Of a DNA stretch of 64,000 bases, positions 25,148-33,903 are shown piece by piece. The notes beneath the pieces were generated by a model. The model was not told the origin of the DNA. It worked only from the letters and a program-made list of their open reading frames with translations, and did no database searches. The DNA is taken from the NCBI GenBank assembly GCA_015689645.1, contig WVSM01000002.1, positions 1 through 64,000 on the forward strand. The letters run 5' to 3'. Positions within the stretch are counted from its first letter, which is position 1; each line of letters starts with the position of its first letter. Both the position numbers and the translations under genes were made by a program. This DNA comes from Rhodobacterales bacterium HKCCE4037 (GTDB lineage Bacteria; Pseudomonadota; Alphaproteobacteria; Rhodobacterales; Rhodobacteraceae).

Positions 25148-26625
25148 TCCAGACCATGCCGAAAGTCCGCTCTCCCGACCATGGAGAGCCGCGCGATTTC
25201 ACCAACGCGGAGGAGGCCGTCGCCTACCTTCAGGCGCTTTACAAGCAGGCGACCGAATTCCTGTGCGACAGCTTCACCGCCACCCTGACGGACGGCGCGC
25301 CCGAGGGCACGCGCTACCGGGCGTTCTACCCCGAGATCCGCATCCGCACGACGAGTTTCGCGGGCGTCGACAGCCGGTTGAGCTTCGGCCATGTCACCGA
25401 GCCCGGCACCTATGCCGCCACGGTCACGCGGCCCGACCTGTTCGAGAATTACCTCGTGCAACAGCTTGGCCTTCTGCTGAAGAACCACAATGTTCCGGTG
25501 CAGATCGGCCCGTCGCTGACGCCGATGCCGGTGCATTTTGCCGTCGCCAACGATGCGACGATCACCGTGCCGCAGGAGGGCGCGGGTGATTTCACGCTGC
25601 GCGATGTCTTCGACGTGCCGGACCTTGCCACCACGAACGACGACATCGTCAACGGCACCGGCTTCACCTTCGAGGATGGGGCCTATCCGCTGGCCGCCTT
25701 CACCGCGCAGCGGGTGGATTATTCGCTGGCGCGGCTGGCGCATTACACGGCCACCGACCCGAGCCATTTCCAGAACCACGTCCTGTTCACCAACTACCAG
25801 TTCTATGTCGACGAGTTCGAGGCCTATGCCCGCTCGCAACTGGCGACACCGGACAGCGGCTACACCGGCTTCGTTTCGACCGGGAATGTCGAGATCACCG
25901 ATCCCGACACGCCGATCGAGGTCCCCCCGAAGATGCCGCAGATGCCGACCTACCACCTCAAGCGCGCCGACGGGGCCGGGATCACGCTGGTCAACATCGG
26001 TGTCGGCCCGTCGAACGCGAAAACCGCGACTGACCACATTGCGGTGCTGCGCCCCCATGCCTGGCTGATGGTCGGCCATTGTGCCGGCCTCAGGAATTCG
26101 CAGCGGCTGGGTGATTTCGTACTCGGCCACGCCTACCTGCGCGAGGACAAGGTGCTCGACGACGACCTGCCGATCTGGGTTCCGATCCCCGCGCTTGCGG
26201 AGATCCAGGTGGCGCTGGAAACCGCCGTCGCCGGCGTGACCGAGCTTGAGGGGTACGAGCTCAAGCGGATCATGCGCACGGGCACCGTTGCCAGCTTCGA
26301 CAACCGCAACTGGGAACTGCGCGACCAGACCGGGCCGGTGCAACGCCTCAGCCAGTCGCGGGCCGTCGCGCTCGACATGGAAAGCGCCACGATTGCCGCG
26401 AACGGCTTCCGGTTCAGGGTGCCCTACGGCACGCTTCTGTGCGTGTCCGACAAGCCGCTGCACGGCGAATTGAAGCTGCCCGGCATGGCCTCGGACTTCT
26501 ACAAGACGCAGGTGGCACGGCATTTGCTGATCGGAATACGCGCCATGGAGCGCCTGCGGGAGATGCCCTTGGAGCGCCTTCATAGCCGGAAATTGCGCTC
26601 TTTTCAGGAAACAGCCTTCCTTTGA
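25144..26625 (+). CDS. amn: AMP nucleosidase
   Basis: The 493-residue protein matches AMP nucleosidase in length and layout. It hydrolyses AMP to adenine and ribose 5-phosphate. The N-terminal Amn domain (residues about 15-170) precedes the phosphorylase-like catalytic domain, with VNIGVGPSNAKTATDHIAVL, LMVGHCAGLRNSQRLGDFVL and VALDMESATIAANGFRFRV. The ATG at 25144 overlaps the stop of the SUKH-like gene (ATGA). Together with Ade in the same coupled operon it gives AMP to adenine to hypoxanthine. Confidence 0.93.
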   Translation: MIQTMPKVRSPDHGEPRDFTNAEEAVAYLQALYKQATEFLCDSFTATLTDGAPEGTRYRAFYPEIRIRTTSFAGVDSRLSFGHVTEPGTYAATVTRPDLFENYLVQQLGLLLKNHNVPVQIGPSLTPMPVHFAVANDATITVPQEGAGDFTLRDVFDVPDLATTNDDIVNGTGFTFEDGAYPLAAFTAQRVDYSLARLAHYTATDPSHFQNHVLFTNYQFYVDEFEAYARSQLATPDSGYTGFVSTGNVEITDPDTPIEVPPKMPQMPTYHLKRADGAGITLVNIGVGPSNAKTATDHIAVLRPHAWLMVGHCAGLRNSQRLGDFVLGHAYLREDKVLDDDLPIWVPIPALAEIQVALETAVAGVTELEGYELKRIMRTGTVASFDNRNWELRDQTGPVQRLSQSRAVALDMESATIAANGFRFRVPYGTLLCVSDKPLHGELKLPGMASDFYKTQVARHLLIGIRAMERLREMPLERLHSRKLRSFQETAFL

Positions 26626-26760
26626 CGCGGAAAATCGCCGAAATTCCCATGTTTTTCTCGCCAAAACGCACGCGAAGCGTTGTGTGCCCCAACAATATTC
26701 GGTTAGCTTCGCGCCAACCGGCCCAAGGGCTCGGGGGAAAGACAGCAGGAGAATAATACC

Positions 26761-27051
26761 ATGGCAACCAAACCCATGACCAAAACGCAGCTCGTCGCGG
26801 CATTGGCCGACGAGATGGGCACCGACAAGAAAGCGGCAAGCGCAGCACTCGACGCCGTGACCGCAGTCGTGACCAAGGAAGTCGCCAACGGCGGCGCCGT
26901 GACCCTTCCGGGCATCGGCAAGGTCTATTGCCGCGAGCGTCCCGAGCGTATGGTCCGCAACCCCGCCACGGGCGAGCAGATCAAGAAAGAGGCCGACAAG
27001 CAGGTGAAGGTCACCGTTGCGAAGGCTCTCAAGGATTCCGTGAACGGCTGA
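26761..27051 (+). CDS. HU family DNA-binding protein
   Basis: The 96-residue protein is a histone-like HU/IHF-family protein. It begins MATKPMTKTQLVAALADEMGTDKKAASAAL and contains the arm region GGAVTLPGIGKVYCRERPERMVRNPATGE. The usual arm proline is present in RNPATG. It bends and compacts DNA as a dimer. GGAGAATAATACC before the ATG gives a clear ribosome-binding site. A candidate promoter (TTGTGT at 26680, 17 bp, TTAGCT at 26703) is weak. An intrinsic terminator follows at 27087-27118. The short N-terminal extension before the first helix is common in Rhodobacteraceae HU proteins. Confidence 0.93.
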   Translation: MATKPMTKTQLVAALADEMGTDKKAASAALDAVTAVVTKEVANGGAVTLPGIGKVYCRERPERMVRNPATGEQIKKEADKQVKVTVAKALKDSVNG

Positions 27052-27086
27052 CGCTGACTGCGGATTGCCGTCCACCTGAAGACGTG

Positions 27087-27118
27087 AAAGGGTCGCGCCG
27101 TTGGGGCGCGGCCCTTTT
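27087..27118 (+). terminator. Intrinsic terminator after HU gene
   Basis: AAAGGGTCGCGCC, a GTTG loop, then GGCGCGGCCCTTT form a 13-bp stem with one T-G wobble, ending in a T run. It lies 36 bp after the HU stop codon and 19 bp before the next start. Confidence 0.85.
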
Positions 27119-27136
27119 GCTTTGGGGGGATACGTC

Positions 27137-28006
27137 TTGGACGTCCGCGCAGTTCTGATGGGCCTGATATTTGCGCTGATCTGGTCGTCGGCGTTCACCT
27201 CCGCCCGGTTTATCGTCGAGGCCGCTCCGCCACTTTTCTCGCTCGCATTCCGCTTCGCGATATCGGGGATGATCGGCGTCGGGATCGCGGTGGCGCTGGG
27301 GCAAAGGTTCAACCTGACGCGCGGACAATGGCGCGCGGTGTTCATCTTCGGCATCTGCCAGAACGCGATCTACCTCGGCCTCAACTTCACGGCGATCCAG
27401 TGGATCGAGGCTTCGCTGGCGGCCATCATCGCCTCGACCATGCCGCTTCTGGTCGCCCTGGCGAACTGGACCATCTTCAAGGAACGGCTTCCTGCCATCG
27501 GCATCCTCGGAATTGTCGCCGGTTTCGCCGGTGTCGCCCTGATCATGGCGCAAAGGTTCGGGGGCGGGGCCGATCCGCTTGGCGTCTTGATGTGCCTGGT
27601 CGGGGCCCTGGCGCTCACGGTCGCAACGCTGACGGTGCGCAGTGCCGCCAGCGACGGCGGGAACCTGATGATGATCATCGGGCTTCAGATGCTGGTGGGC
27701 TCGGCCGCGTTGTTCGTCGTGGCACTCCCGTTGGAGACCCTGACGGTTGATTGGACCACGCCGTTCATCCTTGCTTTCGCCTACACGACCCTGATGCCCG
27801 GCCTGCTGGCCACCTTCATCTGGTTCCTTCTGGTGGGGCGGATCGGCGCGACGCGGGCAGCGACCTATCACTTCCTCAACCCGGTGTTCGGCGTGCTGAT
27901 CGCATGGGTTCTATTGTCTGAACGGCTGAGCTGGGTCGATGCCTTGGGCGTGGCGATCATCGCCGGTGGCATCCTCGCGGTGCAGCGGGCGCGCGTGGCG
28001 ACCTAG
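27137..28006 (+). CDS. DMT family (EamA) transporter
   Basis: The 289-residue protein has about ten membrane helices in two EamA repeats. The first begins LMGLIFALIWSSAFTSARFIV and the second MCLVGALALTVATLTVRS. Within the first are AIQWIEASLAAIIASTMPLLVAL and FKERLPAIGILGIVAGFAGV; in the second are TYHFLNPVFGVLIAWVLLSERL and ALGVAIIAGGILAV. DMT carriers export or import small metabolites and the substrate cannot be predicted. A TTG at 27137 is taken as the start because GGGGGGA lies 6-7 bases upstream; ATG 27158 is the alternative. It begins just after the HU terminator. Confidence 0.8.
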   Translation: MDVRAVLMGLIFALIWSSAFTSARFIVEAAPPLFSLAFRFAISGMIGVGIAVALGQRFNLTRGQWRAVFIFGICQNAIYLGLNFTAIQWIEASLAAIIASTMPLLVALANWTIFKERLPAIGILGIVAGFAGVALIMAQRFGGGADPLGVLMCLVGALALTVATLTVRSAASDGGNLMMIIGLQMLVGSAALFVVALPLETLTVDWTTPFILAFAYTTLMPGLLATFIWFLLVGRIGATRAATYHFLNPVFGVLIAWVLLSERLSWVDALGVAIIAGGILAVQRARVAT

Positions 28007-28086
28007 CACGGTGACGGAGGCCCGCCGGGGCCGGTTCACGCGCATGTCAGGTGACATTGAACCGCCTTCTAGCCAACCATACCGCC

Positions 28087-28800
28087 ATGGAATTCATCCT
28101 CGCATATGGCGCGGGCCTTCTGACGCTCATCAATCCCTGCGTATTGCCGGTGCTGCCCATCGTGCTTGCCGGTTCACTCCAAAGCAGCCGCTACGGGCCG
28201 CTGGCCCTCGCGGGCGGCATGGGACTGGCTTTCGTCACGTTGGGTTTCGGAATCATTGCGGCAGGTCATCTCGTCGGCCTGCGCGAAGAGACCGTGAGCG
28301 CCGCCGGTGCGGTTCTGATGATGGTGTTTGGTGCCGTCCTGATGGTGCCGCAGCTCTCGGCCCGCTTTGCCACGGCAACGGGTGGGATCGCTGAGCGCGC
28401 CGATGGCGGGATGCGTGGCTTGTCCACCGATGGCTGGCAGGGCCAGTTTCTTGGCGGTCTGCTTCTGGGCGCGGTCTGGAGCCCCTGCGTCGGCCCCGTC
28501 CTCGGCTCGGCCATATCGCTGGCCAGCCAGGGCGAGGCGCTGCTGCGCGCGTTCTTCATCATGGTGGCTTTCGCCCTTGGCATCGGCACCATCATCCTCG
28601 GCCTTGGCTACGGCGCCCGCGCGGCCCTTCAACGGCGCATGGGCACCTTGCGCAAGTTTGCTGCCGCCTCGCGCCCGATCCTCGGGGCCGTCTTCTTCCT
28701 TGTCGGTCTCGCCATCTACATGCGCTGGCACCAGATGGCCGAAATCTGGCTGCTCGACCGGATGCCCATCTGGTTGCAGGACCTGTCCGTTGCCCTTTGA
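28087..28800 (+). CDS. CcdA-type cytochrome c biogenesis / thiol-disulfide membrane protein
   Basis: The 237-residue protein has six hydrophobic segments and the CcdA/DsbD transmembrane fold. Redox cysteines lie in the first helix (C18 in LLTLINPCVLPVLP) and the fourth (LLLGAVWSPCVGPVLG). It would carry electrons from cytoplasmic thioredoxin across the membrane. The ATG at 28087 (MEFILAYGAGLLTLINPC) is used rather than an upstream start that adds polar residues. A secreted thioredoxin gene follows 18 bp later, which is a plausible periplasmic acceptor. Confidence 0.85.
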   Translation: MEFILAYGAGLLTLINPCVLPVLPIVLAGSLQSSRYGPLALAGGMGLAFVTLGFGIIAAGHLVGLREETVSAAGAVLMMVFGAVLMVPQLSARFATATGGIAERADGGMRGLSTDGWQGQFLGGLLLGAVWSPCVGPVLGSAISLASQGEALLRAFFIMVAFALGIGTIILGLGYGARAALQRRMGTLRKFAAASRPILGAVFFLVGLAIYMRWHQMAEIWLLDRMPIWLQDLSVAL

Positions 28801-28818
28801 CACTTACGGAGATTGATA

Positions 28819-29214
28819 ATGAACCGTCGTACACTTCTGGCCGCCGCTGCGGCCTTGGCCCTCACACCCATCGCCGCCAGTGCGAACATGATCGACTACA
28901 CCCCCGGCGCGGCCGAGCAGGCGATCAGCGCGGGTGAGACCGTTTTCCTGGATTTCGCGGCAGATTGGTGCAGCACCTGCCGCAGCCAGGAGCGCACGAT
29001 CAACGCCCTGCTGGAGGAGAACCCGGCCTACGGTGAAGCGATCACCTTCTACCGCGTCGATTGGGACGAGCATGGCAACGGCGACCTGGCGACCCAGCTT
29101 GCCGTTCCGCGCCGTTCGACGCTGGTGATGTTCCGGGACGGTACGGAAGTGGGCCGCATCGTCGCCGGCACGTCCGAGGGCGACATCCGTGCGCTGCTCG
29201 ACAGCGGCCTCTAG
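28819..29214 (+). CDS. Periplasmic thioredoxin-like protein
   Basis: The 131-residue protein has a signal peptide (MNRRTLLAAAAALALTPIAASA) and a thioredoxin fold. Its active site is C51-S-T-C54 (FLDFAADWCSTCRSQER). The WCxxC context and the long segment FYRVDWDEHGNGDLATQLAV resemble the gamma domain of DsbD. Together with the adjacent CcdA-like gene it would form a split DsbD-like relay that reduces periplasmic disulfides. The start is the ATG at 28819, since GGAG (28808-28811) lies 7 bases before it. It ends in a 4-bp convergent overlap with the following gene. Confidence 0.82.
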   Translation: MNRRTLLAAAAALALTPIAASANMIDYTPGAAEQAISAGETVFLDFAADWCSTCRSQERTINALLEENPAYGEAITFYRVDWDEHGNGDLATQLAVPRRSTLVMFRDGTEVGRIVAGTSEGDIRALLDSGL

Positions 29215-29897
29215 GCCTCTCCATCCGTTGTCGCCACAACGGCGAGGTTGTCGAGGCTCCAGGACGCGCCTTCCGGTGGATCGGCGTCAAATCCGAGCAG
29301 CAGGTCCTCCGTCGGGCTTGGCACCTGCAGGGTGATCGTCAATGAGATGACCGGCTGATCGCTTCCGCCGACGGGCGGAGCGACGCCACGCTGATGCACT
29401 GTCGCGGCCAGGCCCGTTTCGTCCTGGCCCGCAATGGCCCAGGTGATGGCTCCGTCAGCTTGTCCGGACGGCACGAGCGCAACCGGTTCGTGCCCGCTCA
29501 GCGAGATTGCGAGCGCGTCTCCTGCGGCCCAGGGCCCGTGCAACTGAAGGTCGAACCGGACGAGGACGTGGTCGGTATCGATGGGCAGTTGGAACCGCCG
29601 CTCGACATGTTCATCCGAGAACGGCCCCAGAACCGGACCCTGCACGCCCGAAGGTGGAGGGGCTGGCGTCGGGGTCCAGCCATCGACATCATGGTTGAAG
29701 TCCTGGAAGGCCACCAGATGATCGGCTTCGGACAGGCTGAGCAGGCCACTGTTCGGTGAGGGTCTGGTTGAATCGGAGGTGATCCGTATGAACGCCGCGA
29801 TACAGAACAGCATCACCATCACCGCCACGACAAGAAGCATCCAGTCGATCGAAATCACGGCCCGCTGTGCGCGGCTACTTTGAGCGTACTGCCCCAT
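29211..29897 (-). CDS. Hypothetical single-pass membrane protein with beta-sandwich-like C-terminus
   Basis: The family is not recognised. The 228-residue protein has one strong membrane helix near the N-terminus (SIDWMLLVVAVMVMLFCIAAFI, from about residue 16), preceded by a basic stretch. This predicts a periplasmic or extracellular C-terminal part. That part has strand-rich sequence with FQDFNHDVDGWTPT, VLVRFDLQLHG and a final GASWSLDNLAVVAT. The last motif (SW-x-(L/I)-DN) recurs in jelly-roll carbohydrate-binding modules. A pilin-like role is possible from the N-terminus but nothing else supports it. The gene is convergent with the thioredoxin gene. Confidence 0.6.
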   Translation of the reverse strand: MGQYAQSSRAQRAVISIDWMLLVVAVMVMLFCIAAFIRITSDSTRPSPNSGLLSLSEADHLVAFQDFNHDVDGWTPTPAPPPSGVQGPVLGPFSDEHVERRFQLPIDTDHVLVRFDLQLHGPWAAGDALAISLSGHEPVALVPSGQADGAITWAIAGQDETGLAATVHQRGVAPPVGGSDQPVISLTITLQVPSPTEDLLLGFDADPPEGASWSLDNLAVVATTDGEA

Positions 29898-30044
29898 TAG
29901 ACATCCAACTAACTAACCCCAGCGCATCCTTCCTTTTGCCGGAATGTGGCGGAAAAAAGGCAGGATTGGGGCCGTTTTGCCCCATTGTTCCAGAGTGAGA
30001 ACAAATGCGCCGAAGTTAAATCCATTGGGCACGATGAAGCACTC

Positions 30045-30065
30045 AGGTTAAGAAGAACTTAACCT
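30045..30065 (-). terminator. Weak hairpin at aroC 3' end
   Basis: AGGTTAAG-AAGAA-CTTAACCT forms an 8-bp stem overlapping the aroC stop codon. It is A/T-rich and has no T-tract, so a terminator role is only a possibility. Confidence 0.3.
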
Positions 30066-31153
30066 ATGTGGCCCCTGTTAACCCCCACCTGCCCACGATG
30101 TAGTAGCAGGTGATCCAACAGGGTGCAGGCCATCATCGCCTCGCCCACGGGCACGGCGCGGATGCCGACACAGGGGTCGTGCCGTCCTTTTGTCACAATC
30201 TCGGTCGGCTCGCCGGACTTGGTGATCGTCTTGCGCGGCGTCAGGATCGACGACGTCGGCTTGACCGCAAACCGCACGATCACGTCCTGCCCGGTGGAGA
30301 TCCCTCCGAGGATTCCGCCCGCATGGTTCGACGAATATTCCGGCCCGTCCGGCCCCATCGTGATCTCGTCGGCATTGGCGGTTCCGGTGAGCGCGGCAGC
30401 GGCCATGCCATCGCCGATCTCGACGCCTTTCACGGCGTTGATCGACATCATCGCGGCGGCCAGATCGGTGTCGAGCTTGCCGTAGACCGGCGCGCCGAGG
30501 CCCGCCGGAACTCCGCTGGCCCGCACCTCGATCACGGCACCGACGCTGTCGCCCGATTTGCGCAAAGTGTCGAGGTAATCGGCCCAATCGGCAGCGGCCT
30601 CCGCGTCGGGCGCCCAGAATGGGTTGTTCTCGACCTCGGCCAGGTCGATGTCCGACACGCGCCGGTCGCCCATCTGCACCATATAGCCGGTGATCTTCAG
30701 GCCAGGCGCAAGCTCGGCCAGCGCCGCCCGCGCCACGCCGCCGGCGGCAACCCGTGCCGCCGTTTCCCGCGCCGAGGATCGCCCGCCGCCGCGGTAGTCG
30801 CGGATCCCGTATTTCTGCCAATAGGTGATATCGGCATGGCCGGGGCGGAATTTCTCGACGATATCGCCGTAATCCTTCGAGCGTTGATCGGTGTTGCGGA
30901 TCATCAGCTGGATCGGCGTGCCGGTGCTCTGGCCCTCGAACACGCCTGACAGGATCTCAACCTCGTCCGGCTCACGCCGCTGGGTCGTGTACTTGTTCTG
31001 GCCGGGTTTGCGCCGGTCGAGCCAGTGCTGGATCGCCTCCGCCTCGATGGGCACGCCGGGCGGGCAGCCATCGACCGTCGCCCCGAGGGCGGGACCGTGG
31101 CTTTCACCCCAGGTGGTGACGCGGAACAGGTGGCCAAAAGAATTCATGCTCAT
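30059..31153 (-). CDS. aroC: Chorismate synthase
   Basis: This 364-residue protein matches the usual length and start ([33 protein letters not shown]). It converts EPSP to chorismate, the last shikimate-pathway step, and needs reduced FMN. Conserved signatures include [20 protein letters not shown] with [14 protein letters not shown] (adjacent blocks near residue 105-135) and [18 protein letters not shown]. An ATG two codons in is an alternative start. It is divergent from the thi operon; the intervening region carries the TPP riboswitch of that operon. Confidence 0.95.
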   Translation of the reverse strand: MSMNSFGHLFRVTTWGESHGPALGATVDGCPPGVPIEAEAIQHWLDRRKPGQNKYTTQRREPDEVEILSGVFEGQSTGTPIQLMIRNTDQRSKDYGDIVEKFRPGHADITYWQKYGIRDYRGGGRSSARETAARVAAGGVARAALAELAPGLKITGYMVQMGDRRVSDIDLAEVENNPFWAPDAEAAADWADYLDTLRKSGDSVGAVIEVRASGVPAGLGAPVYGKLDTDLAAAMMSINAVKGVEIGDGMAAAALTGTANADEITMGPDGPEYSSNHAGGILGGISTGQDVIVRFAVKPTSSILTPRKTITKSGEPTEIVTKGRHDPCVGIRAVPVGEAMMACTLLDHLLLHRGQVGVNRGHIG

Positions 31154-31217
31154 GTCTCACGGGTTAGCCGCAGCGCGCCCGATGGACAAGCCCGCAGCGA
31201 TGCCCTAGGTCTTGGGC

Positions 31218-31316
31218 TACCTCGGGGTGGCCTGGGTGTCTGACGACCCCCTTGCCTGAGATGCGAAAGCGAACCCGTTGAACCTGAACCGGTTAGAACC
31301 GGCGGAGGGAAGGGTA
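31218..31316 (+). ncRNA. TPP riboswitch (thi box)
   Basis: The classic thi-box order is present: CGGGGTG near 31223, CTGAGATG at 31257-31264, then ACCCGTTGAACCTGA, CCGGTTAGAACCGG and CGGAGGGAAG to about 31311. A short closing P1 stem can form between TACCT (31218-31222) and GGGTA (31312-31316). It ends about 40 bases before the thiB ribosome-binding site (GGAGGAG at 31356-31362). TPP binding is expected to reduce expression of the thiamine importer; whether by translation or transcription cannot be told, as no T-tract terminator is seen. Confidence 0.95.
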
Positions 31317-31369
31317 ACGGCCACTGGCCACGCTTCACTTCGCCCACAGTTATACGGAGGAGTGACGCC

Positions 31370-32362
31370 ATGAAGCTCACCACACCACTTATCGCTGCGG
31401 GATGTTCCATCATTGCAGGGGCCGCGTTCGCGCAGACCCCGGTGCTGACGGTCTATACCTACGACAGTTTCAATACAGAATGGGGCCCCGGCCCGCAGGT
31501 CGAACAGGCCTTCGAGGAGGTCTGCAGCTGCGATCTGCAATTCGTCTCGGCCGGCGATGGCGCGGCGCTGCTGTCCCGGCTTCGGCTGGAAGGTCCGCGG
31601 ACGGAGGCCGATATCGTGCTGGGCCTCGATACCAACCTGACCGCCGCCGCGGTTGAAGCGGGTCTCGTCGCCGAACACGGCATCGCGGCGGAGGGCCTGA
31701 CCCTTCCGGTCGCGTGGGACGACCCGCATTTCCTGCCCTTCGACTGGGGCTACTTCGCCTTCGTGCACCGCGCCGACTTGGAGGACGTCCCTACAAGCTT
31801 CGAAGAACTTGCGGCATCCGACACGTCCATCATCATCCAGGACCCGCGCTCGTCCACGCCGGGGCTTGGCCTCCTGATGTGGGTGCAGAATGCCTATGGC
31901 GAGCGGGCCGGCGAAATCTGGGAAGGTCTCTCCGACAATGTCGTGACCGTCACTCCCGGCTGGTCCGAGGGCTATAGCCTGTTCCTCGAGGGCGAGGCCG
32001 ACATGGTGCTGTCCTACACGACCTCTCCGGCCTACCACCTGATCGCCGAGGAGGATGACAGCTACACCGCCGCACCGTTCGATGAAGGGCACTACCTGCA
32101 GATCGAGGTCGCGGGGATCGTGGCCACGACGGACGTGCCGGACCTCGCCGCGCAATTCGTCGAATTCATGCTGACCCCCGCCTTCCAGGAAGCGCTTCCG
32201 ACGACCAACTGGATGTATCCGGCAGCGCTGGAGGCCGAGGCCCTGCCAGAAGGGTTCGAGACCCTGATCGAACCGGGAGAGGCGCTGATCTTCCCGGCGG
32301 AGACGGCGGCAGAGATGCGTGAGGATGCGCTCGCCACATGGCAATCCGCACTCAGCCAGTAA
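31370..32362 (+). CDS. thiB: Thiamine ABC transporter substrate-binding protein
   Basis: The 330-residue protein has a signal peptide (KLTTPLIAAGCSIIAGAAFA, cleavage before QTPVLT) and the ThiB family start VLTVYTYDSFNTEWGPG. Further blocks are EADIVLGLDTNLTAAAVEAG and FDWGYFAFVH. It binds thiamine or its phosphates in the periplasm and delivers them to ThiPQ. GGAGGAG lies 7 bases upstream of the ATG. It overlaps thiP by 25 bp, so the three genes are translationally coupled, and the TPP riboswitch in the leader controls all of them. Confidence 0.93.
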   Translation: MKLTTPLIAAGCSIIAGAAFAQTPVLTVYTYDSFNTEWGPGPQVEQAFEEVCSCDLQFVSAGDGAALLSRLRLEGPRTEADIVLGLDTNLTAAAVEAGLVAEHGIAAEGLTLPVAWDDPHFLPFDWGYFAFVHRADLEDVPTSFEELAASDTSIIIQDPRSSTPGLGLLMWVQNAYGERAGEIWEGLSDNVVTVTPGWSEGYSLFLEGEADMVLSYTTSPAYHLIAEEDDSYTAAPFDEGHYLQIEVAGIVATTDVPDLAAQFVEFMLTPAFQEALPTTNWMYPAALEAEALPEGFETLIEPGEALIFPAETAAEMREDALATWQSALSQ

Positions 32363-33903
32363 CGGCCTTGCAGGCGACCGGCGGGGTTTTCGCCCTGCTG
32401 GTCGTTCTGGTGATCCTCGGCCCGCTCGCGGCGGTGATCTGGCGGGCGGAGGGCCTGTCGGGACTACGCGGCGCCGATTGGGCGGCGATCCGCTTCACGT
32501 TGCTTCAGGCGGCCCTTTCGGCTCTGCTGTCCTGCCTTGCCGCGATCCCGGTGGCCCGCGCGCTGGCGCGGCGACGGTTCCGCGGACGCACGACCTACAT
32601 CGCCCTTCTCGGCGCGCCCTTCATCCTGCCGGTCATCGTTGCGGTGATGGGGCTTCTCGCGATCTTCGGCCGCTCCGGCTGGATCAACCGCGCGCTGGAG
32701 GGCATCGGAGCCGGCCAGATCGAGATCTACGGCCTGCTCGGCGTGGTCCTTGCCCACGTGTTCCTGAACCTGCCCTTGGCGACCCGGCTGTTGCTGCAAG
32801 GCTGGCTGGCGATCCCGTCCGAGCGGGTTCGCCTCGCCCATGCCCTGAATTTCTCGCCGTCCGACATGCGGCGGCATTTCGAGAGGCCCTTGCTGGCGGC
32901 TACCCTTCCCGGTGCGTTGCTCATCATCTTCCTGATCTGCAGCACCAGTTTCGCGGTAGCCCTGATCCTTGGCGGAGGGCCTGCGGCCACGACTGTGGAA
33001 CTGGCGATTTATCAGGCATTCCGCTTCGATTTCGACCTCGGGCGTGCGGCGGCGCTCGGGCTGATGCAGGTGGCGATCTGCGTGGCCGCCGGGCTGCTTG
33101 CATGGCGTTTTGCAGGCGCGGTGACATTCGGCAGCGGGCTGGACCGCCCGGCGATGCGATGGCCCGGTGACACGGCGCGGGCGCGGGGCTTCGATGTCGG
33201 TGTGCTTCTTCTGGCCGGTCTCTTCCTCCTCCTCCCGCTGCTGACCGTCGCCGCCGAGGGGATCGGCGCGGTATTCAGCCTACCCTTGTCGACGTGGGAG
33301 GCTGCCTTGCGGTCGATCGTGCTGGCCCTCGCATCGACGGCGCTGGCGGTGGGTCTTGCCTTGCCGATGGCCCTTCTGATCGCGAGCCATGGTCGGCGGC
33401 TGGGGCTGGAGGCGGTCGGTCTTCTGTCCATCGCGGTCTCGCCGCTGGTGGTCGGGACAGGATTGTTCATCCTGATCTTTCCGGTCGCCGATCCGGTGGC
33501 GCTGTCGCTTCCGATCACCGGGCTTGTGAACGCCCTCGTGGCCCTACCCTTCCTTCTGCGCGCCCTGATCCCTGCGGTGACGGCGGCGGAGGCTAGTCAG
33601 GGGCGGTTGGCCGATGCCTTGGGGATGGCGGGGTCCGCGCGGCTGCGGCACGCGATCCTGCCGCGCCTGCGGCGGCCGCTTGGGTTCGGCGCGGGGTTGG
33701 CGGCGGCGTTCTCAATGGGGGACCTCGGCGTCATCGCCCTGTTCTCCGCGCCGGGGCAGGAGACGCTGCCGCTGGAGATGTATCGCCTGTTCGGCTCCTA
33801 CCGTACCAACGATGCGCAGGGCGCGGCGGTCTTGTTGATGGCGCTGTCGCTGGGGCTGTTCTGGCTGTTTGACCGAGGGGGGCGCGTGAATGCTGCGGCT
33901 TGA
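32338..33903 (+). CDS. thiP: Thiamine ABC transporter permease
   Basis: The 521-residue protein has two fused permease halves with about 12 helices, as in ThiP. Each half has a BPD_transp_1 EAA-like loop: EGLS...NFSPSDMRRHFERPLLAATLPG in the first, and LADALGMAGSARLRHAILPRL in the second. It forms the membrane channel of the thiamine importer. It overlaps thiB at its start (25 bp) and thiQ at its end (14 bp). Confidence 0.92.
   Translation: MAIRTQPVTALQATGGVFALLVVLVILGPLAAVIWRAEGLSGLRGADWAAIRFTLLQAALSALLSCLAAIPVARALARRRFRGRTTYIALLGAPFILPVIVAVMGLLAIFGRSGWINRALEGIGAGQIEIYGLLGVVLAHVFLNLPLATRLLLQGWLAIPSERVRLAHALNFSPSDMRRHFERPLLAATLPGALLIIFLICSTSFAVALILGGGPAATTVELAIYQAFRFDFDLGRAAALGLMQVAICVAAGLLAWRFAGAVTFGSGLDRPAMRWPGDTARARGFDVGVLLLAGLFLLLPLLTVAAEGIGAVFSLPLSTWEAALRSIVLALASTALAVGLALPMALLIASHGRRLGLEAVGLLSIAVSPLVVGTGLFILIFPVADPVALSLPITGLVNALVALPFLLRALIPAVTAAEASQGRLADALGMAGSARLRHAILPRLRRPLGFGAGLAAAFSMGDLGVIALFSAPGQETLPLEMYRLFGSYRTNDAQGAAVLLMALSLGLFWLFDRGGRVNAAA

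Noticed and set aside
25054-27354. 766-codon minus-strand open frame opposite amn and HU
   Set aside because: It spans three certain plus-strand genes plus a terminator and has no domain.
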